From positions 1 to 64,000 of the forward strand of contig JAUCBJ010004912.1 of NCBI GenBank assembly GCA_032718475.1: DNA of 64,000 nt, given 5' to 3'. The notes beneath the pieces were generated by a model, which saw only the letters and a program-made list of their open reading frames with translations, had not been told where the DNA came from and searched no databases. Below, in pieces: positions 23,901 to 38,900 of the stretch; the first letter of the stretch is position 1; every line of letters begins with the position of its first letter. Source of the DNA: Nemertoderma westbladi (lineage: Eukaryota; Xenacoelomorpha; Nemertodermatida; Nemertodermatidae). The translations under genes were made by a program, and so were the position numbers.

Positions 23901-26900
23901 ATTGAATAAGAAATCTGGTGGAAAGGATGCTCAAGGAGTTCGCAACGGTGAGATACAAGGGAGTCTTACTTACGTTTCTGGTCCAGGTGGCTCGGTAGAC
24001 CAAGCCGCAGACTTCCACAACGGTTACGTGAAAGTATCCCACGGGCCTGAGATGCAAACCGAAAGTTACACACTTATTGCCTTCGTGAAAAGAACCGACG
24101 AGATTTCCGGGCCTATATTCGAGTACGGAGGCCCCAACGCCATTGGTACTCATTTATGGCTGTATTTGGCTCCGACAGATATTTACTTTAGTCAGCATAA
24201 TGGAGCTCCAATTCGACATCTACACAATGTCGTGGATACCAACGTGTGGTACATGGTGGCTGCCGGTGTTCACAAAACTGACAACTCGACCTTTGTTTAT
24301 GTACGTCGTGCTGGTAAAAAAGAATTCACCATCACCGATTACATTTCCAATTCGACCACGAGAAGTCCCGGCGATACCAGCCCGTTACAAATCGGTCGTC
24401 GTGAAATTGGTAACGCCAAATTCCATGGGCATATCGCAAAGGCTATGTACTATAATTGCTATTTCACGGTCGGTGAATTAAACGAGATTCACGATGAAAT
24501 GATTCTGTTAGAGAAAACAACAGGTTAGTTAAGTTTGTGTTTTTACACAAAACTGTTTGTTTTACACTGTTTGTGTTCTTGGTGTCATTACACTGTAACG
24601 GTGCCGAAATTGTAAGTTGCACCGTCTATGTTGCTGGGCTCGCCGGTGCCGGTACTGTGTTTGTAGGCTATGGCTGACCGCGAGATCTGGTGCCTCCATG
24701 TTGCTGGGTCCGCCTGCACTGTGTATGGCTGACCACGAGATCTGGGAGCGCAATGTTGCTGGGTCCACCACCACCAGCACTGTGTGTGTATGGCTGACCG
24801 CGAGATCTGGGAACGCCTTGTTGCTGGGTCCACCAGCACTGTGTGTGTATGGCTGAGCACGAGATCTGGGAGCGCTATGTTGCTGGGTCCACCAGCATTG
24901 TGTGTTTATGGCTGACCGCGAGATCTGGGAACGCCTTGTTGCTGGGTAAGCCTGCATTAGCATTGTGTATTATCTTACTTAATGAGGATGCTTCAATTAC
25001 CGTACGTCCATTGACCAAATTGCAGCAAATGAAAATTTATAGAACTCTCCCCATATCAAAATATCAAATTGTTGTAAAAAAAATCTTGCCCCCAGTCACT
25101 GCCCCCAGTTAACTCGATGGCATGGCCTTGTATATAGTACACCTTCATTGTTGCCCAGCTACATATGGAATTAATAAACAAAATGTTCCAGAATATTGTG
25201 CATTTATTAAATAGAGTAAATGGCCTGTAGGGGAAGCAAATACATGCAATATTCGAATGCCCATTTTCTCATCTATTTCCCAACCAAATTCAAATGTTTT
25301 TACAAATTTGGAATCCTTGCATGGGTAGCTTTCTATTGGTACCATCACATCAACCGTACCAGGTACAATTAACAACTTTACAATATAAATAACATTTAGC
25401 TATGGTGGCTGATGGATTAATGGTACATCTTTACTTTGACTTATAAAACAGAGTTGAATCACATTTAATCAAATGTGATTCAAAGGATATTGTAAATATA
25501 TGTACTACCCGTTACTGACTCACATGCAATTGGACAAAGAAAAATTACCCAATAGTATTTTGACAAATTCTCTTGAAATGTTTAACGCCATACGTTATAA
25601 CTTTCACAATGCGAGGTAGATACATCAAATTTTGTAAATTTGTAAGTTAATAGCAGAAACATACTGTACATGGTGGTAAACCTCATTTATAGAGAAATTG
25701 TTCGATACGGACTCACAGAAAAAAATGTTACGGACTCACACTTGAAATCGTTATGCACTCGTTATATTGTTTAGAAAAAAAGAGCAACGACCAATGAATG
25801 TTTATACAATAAATATCTTTATTACTTATATACCTTTCACAATGTACCTTAAGAATCACTAATAGATATATCTTTAGTAGTGTTCATGAAGTTAACCGTA
25901 TATCATATCTATGAGATTGAGTAGGCATATTTGGTGTGTGTATTATAGTAGTGTATATTTAATATCCTATAAGTTAATATGACCATAATTTGTTAAAATG
26001 ACCAATTTCTAGTTCTTTAAAAACATAAATACCATGTTCACGGAAAATTTTTTATACTGGAAAATAAATTTTGAACAGTATTTCGTTGTATTTATGTTTT
26101 ACGATCACTACTATCATTGTAATTCCTTAATCCCTGGCCTAACAGAACGATTTTTTTGTATCACAATCCATCATTCGCTCACTCGTTTCATGAAATCTTG
26201 GCGAACTTCGAGGATATCATACTATACCACCATCTTGGTCAGTAATTTCTGTCATCCGTGATATATGCCGTTTGGCCCCTTCAGCGCCAGAAATGTGAGC
26301 ATTAGACGTAAGAGATAGGATTAAAGGATTAAACGGGCGCAATGAAGAATGTCATACAGTAGTATGATGTATGAATGAATACGTTCGAATGTACTGTCGA
26401 TGGACAATTATCAGACTAAAAGGAGCTGAATACTTTCAGTTTACATAGTGAATACTGTAATGTATAAAAAGCAGAATGATTCTTAACTAACCTACCGCAT
26501 GGTGAGTCCGTAACGAACAATTTGTGAGTCCGTAACGCTGTTCTTTAACAGTTCAGCTGCAATGCAGACCATAGAGACCTAATGGATGGTTTTGATTGGT
26601 TGTAAACCCAAAGGAATATGATTGTCAGTGCAATACACCGGTACATGCGGGGTTTACTCCAAATTAAAACTTTAAGTACTTTTCGTTACGGACTCACATA
26701 ATTCTGTAGGCCAAATCTAAAATTTTTGAAACTTTGAATACACAATGCTATTCTGTCTATATTCAAATTTTTATCATCAATAGCATCTAATAAATGTTGA
26801 ATTTTCGGTTGGTGTAACCTGTCTAAATCAGACAATTTCAATGGTAGTAAGATTATGTCAAAAATGACATGGATTAATTTCTGCAAAATTGAAAATACGT

Positions 26901-29900
26901 AAAAAAATTTCCTCATATTGAGGAAATTCCCCCCCCCCCCCCACAATTTTTCTACTAATCGTAATGAGATTGCATGAAATTTTAAACAGAGACAGTTTAA
27001 TCTCCCGTCCACTGACTGGGTGAGCCAGAATTTTTTTTTTTGCTTTCATTCTTTAGCTACAAGCGTTTGAAAAAATTGTCTCCTGCGATATTACACCAAT
27101 TACACCGCAGTTATTCTTCAATCTTATAGTGATTTATAGGTAGAGTTAGGAAGCTGGCCATCCATACAAGGATTCCAAATATGTATCGCAATCTGAATTT
27201 CGTCGTAAAATAGCTGAGATATTAGCGTTCAAATGTTGCATGGTTTTACGCGCGCGCAAGGCTATTTAAGGATATTTTATTCTATTTATTAAATACACCC
27301 TATTCTAGAACATTTTGTTTATTCCATACGTAGCTGGACAACAATGCAATAACTCTATAACCATACTATTTAGCGTAGCTATTCATACATAAACTAAGTG
27401 TTCCAGAATATAGTTTATTTGTTAATAATACTAAAATAACCTCGCGCACGCGCAGGCGCAAAACCACGCAACTTTCGAACGCTCATATCTGCGCTATATT
27501 ACGACGAAATTCAGATTGCGATACATATTTGGAATCGTTGCATGGCCAGCTTCCTAACTCTACCTATAAATCACTATAAGGTTGAAGAATGATTGCACTG
27601 TGACCTGTGAAATATCGCCGGAGACACCTTTTCAAACGCTTGTAGCTAAAGAATGAAAGCAAAAATATAAATTCTGGCTCACCCACGGAGGAGGAGGGAG
27701 GTGAAACTATCTCTGTTTCAAATTTCATGCAATCTCATTAAGATTTGTAAAAAAATTTTTTTTTTTTGGTGGGCAGGTACCTGAATAACGACACTATATT
27801 CCAGGACATAGTGTAATTAAAGACTGAAATAGGTTATATCTAAGGTCAAACCCAATATATAGAAATTGTAACAAATACTTATTGAGAGAAAATAGGGCCT
27901 TGCTTCCCTTGTCGGCCAAAAGTTTTTGCGCTGGCGTGAATGAACCCATACATGACATCTTAATACCCAAGTAGGTGTAGTGTGGCACGGTCTCTATATC
28001 ATTCCCTTTGTATGTCCATTTTTCAGTTAACTAGAGTGTAGGCCTACCCCCTTTGCGGAAGACTACCTCATTCGATTTTTTGATATTAACTTGCAATCCC
28101 CAATAGTCAGAGAAACAATAAATGAAAATATCCTATATCCATACCGCTGATGCCACCTTTCCCCAATTCAGCTTCCAGATCATTCATGAAAAATTAGAAT
28201 AAAATTTGTGACAAGCACTCGCCCTGAATAACTCCCATGTAAGAGTCAAATCCGTCTGATAAAAGACAATTAGATTTAACACAAGATTTGACGTTAGAGT
28301 ACAGTACATACTCTTATTTACCTTAAATAGATTGCCGCTGAAACCTATGCAATCTAGTTTGAACCACAAAGCCTCTCTGTTTATGGAATCAAAGGCCTTG
28401 GCGAAATTGATAAAGGCACAATAAAGATTCCCTTTCGTTCCACCAACACCAATGAAGTGATTAATAAGGCCACTCAGGGCGAAAATGTGGTCTGTTGTGC
28501 GGTATCCCTGCTGAAACCTGCCTGTGACTCTGTGATGATGTCCAGGTAGTCCGACCAAAAGACTAACCTCTTGTTAATTAAACTTGTGAATAGCTTCGCA
28601 ATACAGCTGATAAGAGAAATTCCTCGATAATTTTCTGGCAATTTAGTGGACCCCTTATTCTTGTAAATCGGTGAAATTACAGCTACTGCCCACTGCCCAT
28701 GCTCTCGGAAATTAGCCAGATGAGAGAATAGAGTTATTTTAAATAGCACCGTAAAAACTGGCACCAGAGTTTCTTTGCCTTCAATTAAAAATTCATTAAC
28801 AATTTAGCCTAGCATGCTAATGGACCGTATTGTGTAAGCGCATAATTAAAACAAACAGTCTGACGGTCCAATCAAGGGATTCAATCAAAATAGAATTACA
28901 TAATCTTCAGTCAATTTAATTTATCGCAGCAAAGTTGTAATTTGTACCAAATCAATCAAAATACCTGAAGACTAAGATCTTTCATGCCACAGTGGAAAGT
29001 GTACTTTTATACGTTTATACGGGGTGAGACCTTGATTACAATTGATTCAAATTGTTCAAAATTCGGTTCGAATGTCCGGAACAATGTTATAAAACGATGC
29101 AATTGACAGAATTTAAACATCTGTCTTACTTTTAAAATTATTCCATTTTTTCGAAATTTTTCACCAAAAATAACTAAAAAACTCGAAAAAGTCACAAAAA
29201 ATTTCAAATTTTGACTATAACTTTGGTTAAATTCAAAATTTCAAAATTTTGTCAATTGCATAGTTAAAACACTTCATCAAGACCACGCATGCCAAAAATC
29301 AGCCAGTTTTGACCAATTCCCTACAAGTAGTAGCATTTTAAAATATAAAAAAGTGCAAAAAAATGAAATAGGAATAAATCCAATTTAAAGTTCGAAAGCA
29401 GATTAGTTTGATAAAAATATCTTAGTTTTGCAATATTTTCAGTTAAAATAACTCAATTTACGAATTTTTTTTTTTTAACATGTAGTGCTCCATGTGCTAC
29501 ATGCGGAATTTTCGGTTTTAAGTAAAGATCACCAATACGATGTATATTAATTAATGATTATGACATTGTGACATAGTGATTTTGACATTTACGTTCTGGG
29601 CATATACTACTGCAATCTTGTAATTCGTGTAATCAGAATTTCAGAATCCTAGGCTAACCTAACAGCTGTGACTGTTCTAGCTATCATGAGCTAGGGTTAG
29701 GCAGACGGTTCCAGCTAGGATTAGGGAGCAAACGGTTAATATTGGGGTTAGGGTTAGATTACAGTTAGGTTGGGGTTCTGACTATGTTGACCCTAACCAA
29801 AAAAATTAACCCACACTACCGGTACGGCAGTGTGGGTAGGGACAGATTTGTGTTAGAGCCGAATTCACAGTCAGACAGTACAAGGGAAAGGGTAATGTTC

Positions 29901-32900
29901 ACAGATACTCGTTTAAATTTACCGCCACTGATGCTTAGATACAGTTGCTAAGCAACATTACACTGGATACACCAGAAAACCGAAAATAAACTTCTTATGA
30001 GTGAAAATACGAAAAATTTGGATATTTTTGTGCCAGATTAAGGTGTACGAAACTCCATATATCTCGAAAACTAAAAGTCGCTCTGTCAAACCGTTTGCAT
30101 ATTTGGAATCTCCATTAAAAATCGGCTTAGAACAAAAAATAAAAAAAATGACCAAAATTCTTCAAAAAAAAAAATTTAATTACATAGTGCCCCCCTTATA
30201 TGTGTAGTGCATATCTTATGTACATAATAAAATAACTCACTAACAATACAGTGTTATGCATGGGGCAACATGTAAACCCACACCGGATATATGAATTATT
30301 CACAACTTGCACACGTTTTTATATATATTTTCAGCGGATCCTTGTTATAAACACGATTGTGGTGACCACAGTTCCTGTAAGGTTAGCAAAGGAGCAGCGA
30401 AATGTAACTGTCATGCCGGAACCGTACTGAAGGATGGAATCTGTGTCAGTAAGTCTGAACATTTTGTAGTTAGGAATAGTCAGAAATATATTGTGTTTGG
30501 GTTTGTTGACCCTGCTGGAATGATTAGTAAAGTTATGAAGTTCTATAATTCCAGAGGTAGTTCCTTGCCCAGACCACCGCTGTAAACATACTTTAAAGGA
30601 TTAAAGGCGGGTAGCAGATCTGTGGGTGGTCAAAACAGAGTTTATTGCCAATATTTCGGCCCAAACATGAAATTATATTGAAACAAATGAACAATATAAA
30701 ACAAACAAACAGGCCTTCAACAGGGCATCTCGGTAATGCCTAGCCTACAGTATAACTACTGAAAAACTACTGAAAAAAAAATAAAATATTTGTGCTACGC
30801 GTAGCCGACGGGCTATTATATGTTGAACCACTGGGCCCGTATCGGTACTATCAGACTGTTGGTGCAGTAGTGATGTAGTTATAGTACAGTTTAGTGCTGT
30901 TAGTTTGAGTAGTGTTTTAGTTTTTCAGTAGTTAGGCTAGGCATTATACCGAGCTGCCCCGTTGAAGGCCTGGTTGGTTGTTTGTTTTATATTGTTCATT
31001 TGTTTCAATATACTGTACATGTGATTTCATGTTTGGGCCGAAATATTGGCAATAAACTCAGTTTTGACCACCCACAGATCTGCTACCCGCCTTTAATCCT
31101 TTAAAGTAAGTTCTATAATTAGCCTAAATCATGTGACTGCATCATCCGCAACGCCCGCCCGCCCGAATTACTCCATTACAAAAATTAAAATTTATATAAA
31201 CTTTTTGTATTCTAGAAAGTAATCCATGTTCAGGTCATATCTGTGGTGAACACCAGATTTGTAAGGAAATCGACAACAAGGCAGTTTGTAAGTGTACCGG
31301 AAATTTGGGAATGAACCTGAATACACACCAATGCAAGGATTGTTCTGACCCCAAAGTTGTGAGTTGTGTTAAATAATATTGAGAATAATATATATACGTA
31401 TCCTGCTTACATAGGAGTCACTCGAGATGATAAATAAAATGCCTAAATAAAGACTGCTTCCTTGTCTTCCATAAAAAGCCCTTTAAGCCTATGGTAATTT
31501 GTGCCTAACTAAAAACTTTTCATCGAACGCCTGTTCATCGTAACGCTGTTTCTTGTTTCTTCACTTGTCTGTTGGTCTGTCTGTCTTTATATCAACTAGA
31601 CAGTATGTTTTTCAGTCGCCAAATCTTTGAGGCTAATACTAATCTTGCTAACTCCATCATGCGCAAAGTCTCCGCGAATATGTTATTGTGTTGTCTGTAA
31701 CATTAGGTCGGTTATCGGTCGGTTATTAGGATAGCTTGGTCTGTGTAAGTGCCAGTCAACTAGTTGGAGTGCTCTGGTGTAATGGTTCTCTACGTGGGTA
31801 TATCTCTAGGTAGACGTCAGCATTGAAAGCTTTAAGTCTCCCTCACACTCGGGCGTCATGTCTCCCCACATGGGCTTTTTTTATATTAATTGATATAATT
31901 TCAAAACGGCTGAGCCAAAACTGGAAAACAATATATGGCAGGATAGTGCAATAATTAGTCAACACATGTTGTGAATTACAATTAACATAAGTAAAATAAG
32001 GATGCGAGTTTCCATTCGTTGTAAAGGGCAAAAATTTACCGTTGAAATCAGAAAACGTTTATTGACAATAAAACAAAAAATAACCAAAAAGGTAATAAAA
32101 CGTTGTTGCGCGGGTGTAGTTAACCTGGATTTTACACATTTTTGTGTGATATTGTTAAATAATTTAGAATAGTTTTTGAGTTATTAAAGAAATCAAGTCT
32201 CCCCTAAAGTCAAGTCTCCCTCACTCACCCTGACCCTACATTTTTTTGTTTAAGGTTTGTGGAGCTAACTCCAATTGCAAAGTTAAAGATTCCGTGCTTC
32301 TATGTGGTTGTAGTGAGGGATATGTGGACAACGGTGATGGCGCCTGTATAAAAACGCCACCTAGACCAGGTTAGCTGACTCTAATGTGTAGGAAGTAGGA
32401 GTCTGTATTAAACTTTTACTAAACTAGTTTCGCGAATTCTATGAGTCTGTATACACTACGTGTAGTAGTAGGAGTATGGCCGGCTCGGTGACAGTTAGTC
32501 CTCACTCGACTAGACTGTCTGGATGACACCTCCCAATTAGGCTAATTAGACCCTAATTGAAAGGTGTCATCAATTAATTAGTGCATTTAATCCCTAATAG
32601 CTGTCTTACGACTCCTAATTAGGGATTAATTGATTATCCTAATTAATCAGACCGATTAGCGCACTAATATTCTAATGGGTGCTATGACTCACCGATGAGT
32701 CATGAGTGATGACTAACCATCGCCTAAAGGGCCATACGGGTGTCATAAGTGACACCTCTGACACCGCTCTTATACCCCTTAAGCTATATGTATCCGAGCG
32801 GCCCCAACAATGACTCACCTTCTCGCCTGTCAAGGCACGAGTTTCTGTAGGTTGTAGGCCCTGCTTCATATTAATTAAGTGTTGACTATAGATGTTGACT

Positions 32901-35900
32901 TTCAGACATTTCGCCCTCTAGCGGTAGACTAGAGAACTACGGAACGATCAAAAGTAAAGTAAAGTTTAGTCTATGCCGTAGTAGATGCCTACCAAGTTTC
33001 ACCTTAAGCAGATTAAAAACACCAAATGAGATCAGGTTTCCACTTTAAGATAATTCGCCCTCTATCGGCAGACTAGAGAACTGCAGGCTGATCAAACTCC
33101 TCGGTAAAGTAAAGGCTATGCCATAGTAGATGCCTACCGAGTTTCAGTGTAAGCGGATTGTAAATAACAAAGTTAGAAAAGATGTTAACTTTCAGATAAT
33201 ACACCCTCTAGCGGCAGACTATAGAATTGCAGGCGGCTAGTGAATACTTAGTAGAAAGTTGAGTAGTCAAATTTACTATTAGAGGCGGTGTAACATGTAA
33301 TCATTTAGACACTGACGTGCTGCGCGTAGGCTGCATTCAATATAATTTATCAAAACGGCGTCTTTAATTAAAGTGAATTGCGACCTCTCGCAATCGAGAA
33401 TCGGCCCCATATATTGTTCATTCATGCGTGATCCGGATTGAGAGCCTGCTGCTTTGGGGTTATAATTGAAGTAACTGTATAGACTGTATAGACTGTAACT
33501 GCATACAGTGCACTGATCCAGGTTAGGCCTGTACCAAAGAAAGTCAGCACTTAATTGTCACCTTCAACGCTTAGCGCACAATTGCGATGAATTCGATTAG
33601 TTACAAGCTCTCATATTTGCTGACATACCTTATAGGTATCGATGATAGAAATAGATATCGCTTCAAAATACGACTGGTAAAATATACTCGTGAAATTTTC
33701 CTACATTTTTGGCGTAGCCTAATTGAGTTCTTGAGTTAGAGTTTCTGGATACCTAGCTAAAGTAATACTTACCTTACTTCGTGGCTCGCCGCACACACCT
33801 CAAGGCATGAAACAAATCTATACAGAAATTAAGTTCATAAATACTAGAGGAATTAAGTTTATAAAATCTATACAGGAATTAAGTTCATAAAATCTATACA
33901 GGAATTAAGTTCATAAAATCTATACAGGAATTAAGTTCATAAAATCTATAGAGGAATTAAGTTCATAAAATCTATTCAGGAATTAAGTTCATAAAATCTA
34001 TAGAGGAATTAAGTTCATAAAATCTATACAGGAATTAAGTTTATAAAATCTATACAGGAATTAAGTTCATAAATACTAGAGGAATTAAGTTCATAAAATC
34101 TATACAGGAATTAAGTTCATAAAATCTATAGAGGAATTAAGTTCATAAAATCTATACAGGAATTAAGTTTATAAAATCTATACAGGAATTAAGTTCATAA
34201 AATCTATACAGGAATTAAGTTCATAAAATCTATAGAGGAATTAAGTTCATAAAATCTATACAGGAATTAAGTTTATAAAATCTATACAGGAATTAAGTTC
34301 ATAAAATCTATACAGGAATTAAGTTCATAAAATCTATACAGGAATTAAGTTCATAAAATCTATAGAGGAATTAAGTTCATAAAATCTATTCAGGAATTAA
34401 GTTCATAAAATCTATACAGGAATTAAGTTCATAAAATCTATACAGGAATTAAGTTCATAAAATCTATAGAGGAATTAAGTTCATAAAATCTATACAGGAA
34501 TTAAGTTCATAAAATCTATACAGGAATTAAGTTCATAAAATCTATACAGGAATTAAGTTCATAAAATCTATACAGGAATTAAGTTCATAAAATCTATACA
34601 GGAATTAAGTTCATAAAATCTATACAGGAATTAAGTTCATAAAATCTATACAGGAATTAAGTTCATAAAATCTATAGAGGAATTAAGTTCATAAAATCTA
34701 CTAAAAATTAAGTTCATAAAATCTACTAAAAATTAAGTTCATAAAATCTATACAGGAATTAAGTTCATAAAATCTACTAAAAATTAAGTTCATAAAATCT
34801 ACTAAAAATTAAGTTCATAAAATCTATACAGGAATTAAGTTCATAAAATCTATACAGGAATTAAGTTCATAAAATCTATACAAGAATTAAGTTTATAAAA
34901 TCTATACAGGAATTAAGTTCATAAAATCTACTAAAAATTAAGTTCATAAAATCTACTAAAAATTAAGTTCATAAAATCTACTAAAAATTAAGTTCATAAA
35001 ATCTATACAGGAATTAAGTTCATAAAATCTATACAGGAATTAAGTTCATAAAATCTATACAAGAATTAAGTTTATAAAATCTATACAGGAATTAAGTTCA
35101 TAAAATCTATACAGGAATTAAGTTCATAAAATCTATACAGGAATTAAGTTCATAAAATCTATGCAGGAATTAAGTTCATAAAATCTATAGTGGAATTAAG
35201 TTCATAAAAATCTATACAGGAATTAAGTTCATAAAATCTATAGAGGAATTAAGTTCATAAAATCTATACAGGAATTAAGTTCATAAAATCTATAGAGGAA
35301 TTAAGTTCATAAAATCTATAGAGGAAATAAGTTCATAAAATCTATACAGGAATTAAGTTCATAAAATCTATACAGGAATTAAGTTCATAAAATCTATACA
35401 GGAATTAAGTTCATAAAATCTATAGAGGAAATAAGTTCATAAAATCTATACAGGAATTAAGTTTATAAAATCTATACAGGAATTAAGTTCATAAAATCTA
35501 TACAGGAATTAAGTTCATAAAATCTATACAGGAATTAAGTTCATAAAATCTATAGAGGAAATAAGTTCATAAAATCTATACAGGAATTAAGTTCATAAAA
35601 TCTATACAGGAATTAAGTTCATAAAATCTATACAGGAATTAAGTTCATAAAATCTATGCAGGAATTAAGTTCATAAAATCTATAGAGGAATTAAGTTCAT
35701 AAAATCTATAGAGGAATTAAGTTTATAAAATCTATAGAGGAATTAAGTTTATAAAATCTATACAGGAATTAAGTTCATAAAATCTATACAGGAATTAAGT
35801 TCATAAAATCTACTAAAAATTAAGTTCATAAAATCTATACAGGAATTAAGTTCATAAAATCTATAGAGGAATTAAGTTCATAAAAATCTATACAGGAATT

Positions 35901-38900
35901 AAGTTCATAAAATCTATACAGGAATTAAGTTCATAAAATCTATAGAGGAATTAAGTTTATAAAATCTATAGAGGAATTAAGTTTATAAAATCTATACAGG
36001 AATTAAGTTCATAAAATCTATACAGGAATTAAGTTCATAAAATCTACTAAAAATTAAGTTCATAAAATCTATACAGGAATTAAGTTCATAAAATCTATAG
36101 AGGAATTAAGTTCATAAAAATCTATACAGGAATTAAGTTCATAAAATCTATACAGGAATTAAGTTCATAAAATCTATGCAGGAATTAAGTTCATAAAATC
36201 TATAGTGGAATTAAGTTCATAAAAATCTATAGAGGAATTAAGTTCATAAAATCTATACAGGAATTAAGTTCATAAAATCTATAGAGGAAATAAGTTCATA
36301 AAATCTATACAGGAATTAAGTTCATAAAATCTATGCAGGAATTAAGTTCATAAAATCTATGCAGGAATTAAGTTCATAAAATCTATACAGGAATTAAGTT
36401 CATAAAATCTATACAGGAATTAAGTTCATAAAATCTATACAGGAATTAAGTTCATAAAATCTATGCAGGAATTAAGTTCATAAAATCTATAGAGGAATTA
36501 AGTTCATAAAATCTATAGAGGAATTAAGTTTATAAAATCTATAGAGGAATTAAGTTTATAAAATCTATACAGGAATTAAGTTCATAAAATCTATACAGGA
36601 ATTAAGTTCATAAAATCTACTAAAAATTAAGTTCATAAAATCTATACAGGAATTAAGTTCATAAAATCTATAGAGGAATTAAGTTCATAAAAATCTATAC
36701 AGGAATTAAGTTCATAAAATCTATAGAGGAATTAAGTTCATAAAATCTATAGAGGAATTAAGTTTATAAAATCTATAGAGGAATTAAGTTTATAAAATCT
36801 ATACAGGAATTAAGTTCATAAAATCTATACAGGAATTAAGTTCATAAAATCTACTAAAAATTAAGTTCATAAAATCTATACAGGAATTAAGTTCATAAAA
36901 TCTATAGAGGAATTAAGTTCATAAAAATCTATACAGGAATTAAGTTCATAAAATCTATACAGGAATTAAGTTCATAAAATCTATGCAGGAATTAAGTTCA
37001 TAAAATCTATAGTGGAATTAAGTTCATAAAAATCTATAGAGGAATTAAGTTCATAAAATCTATACAGGAATTAAGTTCATAAAATCTATAGAGGAAATAA
37101 GTTCATAAAATCTATACAGGAATTAAGTTCATAAATTCTATGCAGGAATTAAGTTCATAAAATCTATGCAGGAATTAAGTTCATAAAATCTATAGTGGAA
37201 TTAAGTTCATAAAAATCTATAGAGGAATTAAGTTCATAAAATCTATACAGGAATTAAGTTCATAAAATCTATAGAGGAAATAAGTTCATAAAATCTATAC
37301 AGGAATTAAGTTCATAAAATCTATACAGGAATTAAGTTCATAAAATCTATACAGGAATTAAGTTCATAAAATCTATAGAGGAAATAAGTTCATAAAATCT
37401 ATACAGGAATTAAGTTTATAAAATCTATACAGGAATTAAGTTCATAAAATCTATACAGGAATTAAGTTCATAAAATCTATACAGGAATTAAGTTCATAAA
37501 ATCTATGCAGGAATTAAGTTCATAAAATCTATAGTGGAATTAAGTTCATAAAAATCTATACAGGAATTAAGTTCATAAAATCTATAGAGGAATTAAGTTC
37601 ATAAAATCTATACAGGAATTAAGTTCATAAAATCTATAGAGGAATTAAGTTCATAAAATCTATAGAGGAAATAAGTTCATAAAATCTATACAGGAATTAA
37701 GTTCATAAAATCTATACAGGAATTAAGTTCATAAAATCTATACAGGAATTAAGTTCATAAAATCTATACAGGAATTAAGTTCATAAAATCTATAGAGGAA
37801 ATAAGTTCATAAAATCTATAGTGGAATTAAGTTCATAAAAATCTATAGAGGAATTAAGTTCATAAAATCTATACAGGAATTAAGTTTATAAAATCTATAG
37901 AGGAAATAAGTTCATAAAATCTATAGAGGAATTAAGTTCATAAAATCTATAGAGGAAATAAGTTCATAAAATCTATACAGGAATTAAGTTCATAAAATCT
38001 ATACAGGAATTAAGTTCATAAAATCTATACAGGAATTAAGTTCATAAAATCTATAGAGGAAATAAGTTCATAAAATCTATAGTGGAATTAAGTTCATAAA
38101 AATCTATAGAGGAATTAAGTTCATAAAATCTATACAGGAATTAAGTTCATAAAATCTATACAGGAATTAAGTTCATAAAATCTATAGAGGAAATAAGTTC
38201 ATAAAATCTATAGTGGAATTAAGTTCATAAAAATCTATAGAGGAATTAAGTTCATAAAATCTATACAGGAATTAAGTTTATAAAATCTATAGAGGAAATA
38301 AGTTCATAAAATCTATAGTGGAATTAAGTTCATAAAAATCTATAGAGGAATTAAGTTCATAAAATCTATACAGGAATTAAGTTTATAAAATCTATAGAGG
38401 AAATAAGTTCATAAAATCTATAGAGGAATTAAGTTCATAAAATCTATAGAGGAAATAAGTTCATAAAATCTATACAGGAATTAAGTTCATAAAATCTATA
38501 CAGGAATTAAGTTCATAAAATCTATACAGGAATTAAGTTCATAAAATCTATAGAGGAAATAAGTTCATAAAATCTATAGTGGAATTAAGTTCATAAAAAT
38601 CTATAGAGGAATTAAGTTCATAAAATCTATACAGGAATTAAGTTTATAAAATCTATAGAGGAAATAAGTTCATAAAATCTATAGTGGAATTAAGTTCATA
38701 AAAATCTATAGAGGAATTAAGTTCATAAAATCTATACAGGAATTAAGTTTATAAAATCTATAGAGGAAATAAGTTCATAAAATCTATAGAGGAAATAAGT
38801 TCATAAAATCTATACAGGAATTAAGTTCATAAAAATCTATAGAGGAATTAAGTTCATAAAATCTATACAGGAATTAAGTTTATAAAATCTATAGAGGAAT

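Noticed and set aside
29676-29765. Interstitial telomeric repeat
   Set aside because: Only a few degenerate GGTTAGG words and no continuous TTAGGG run.
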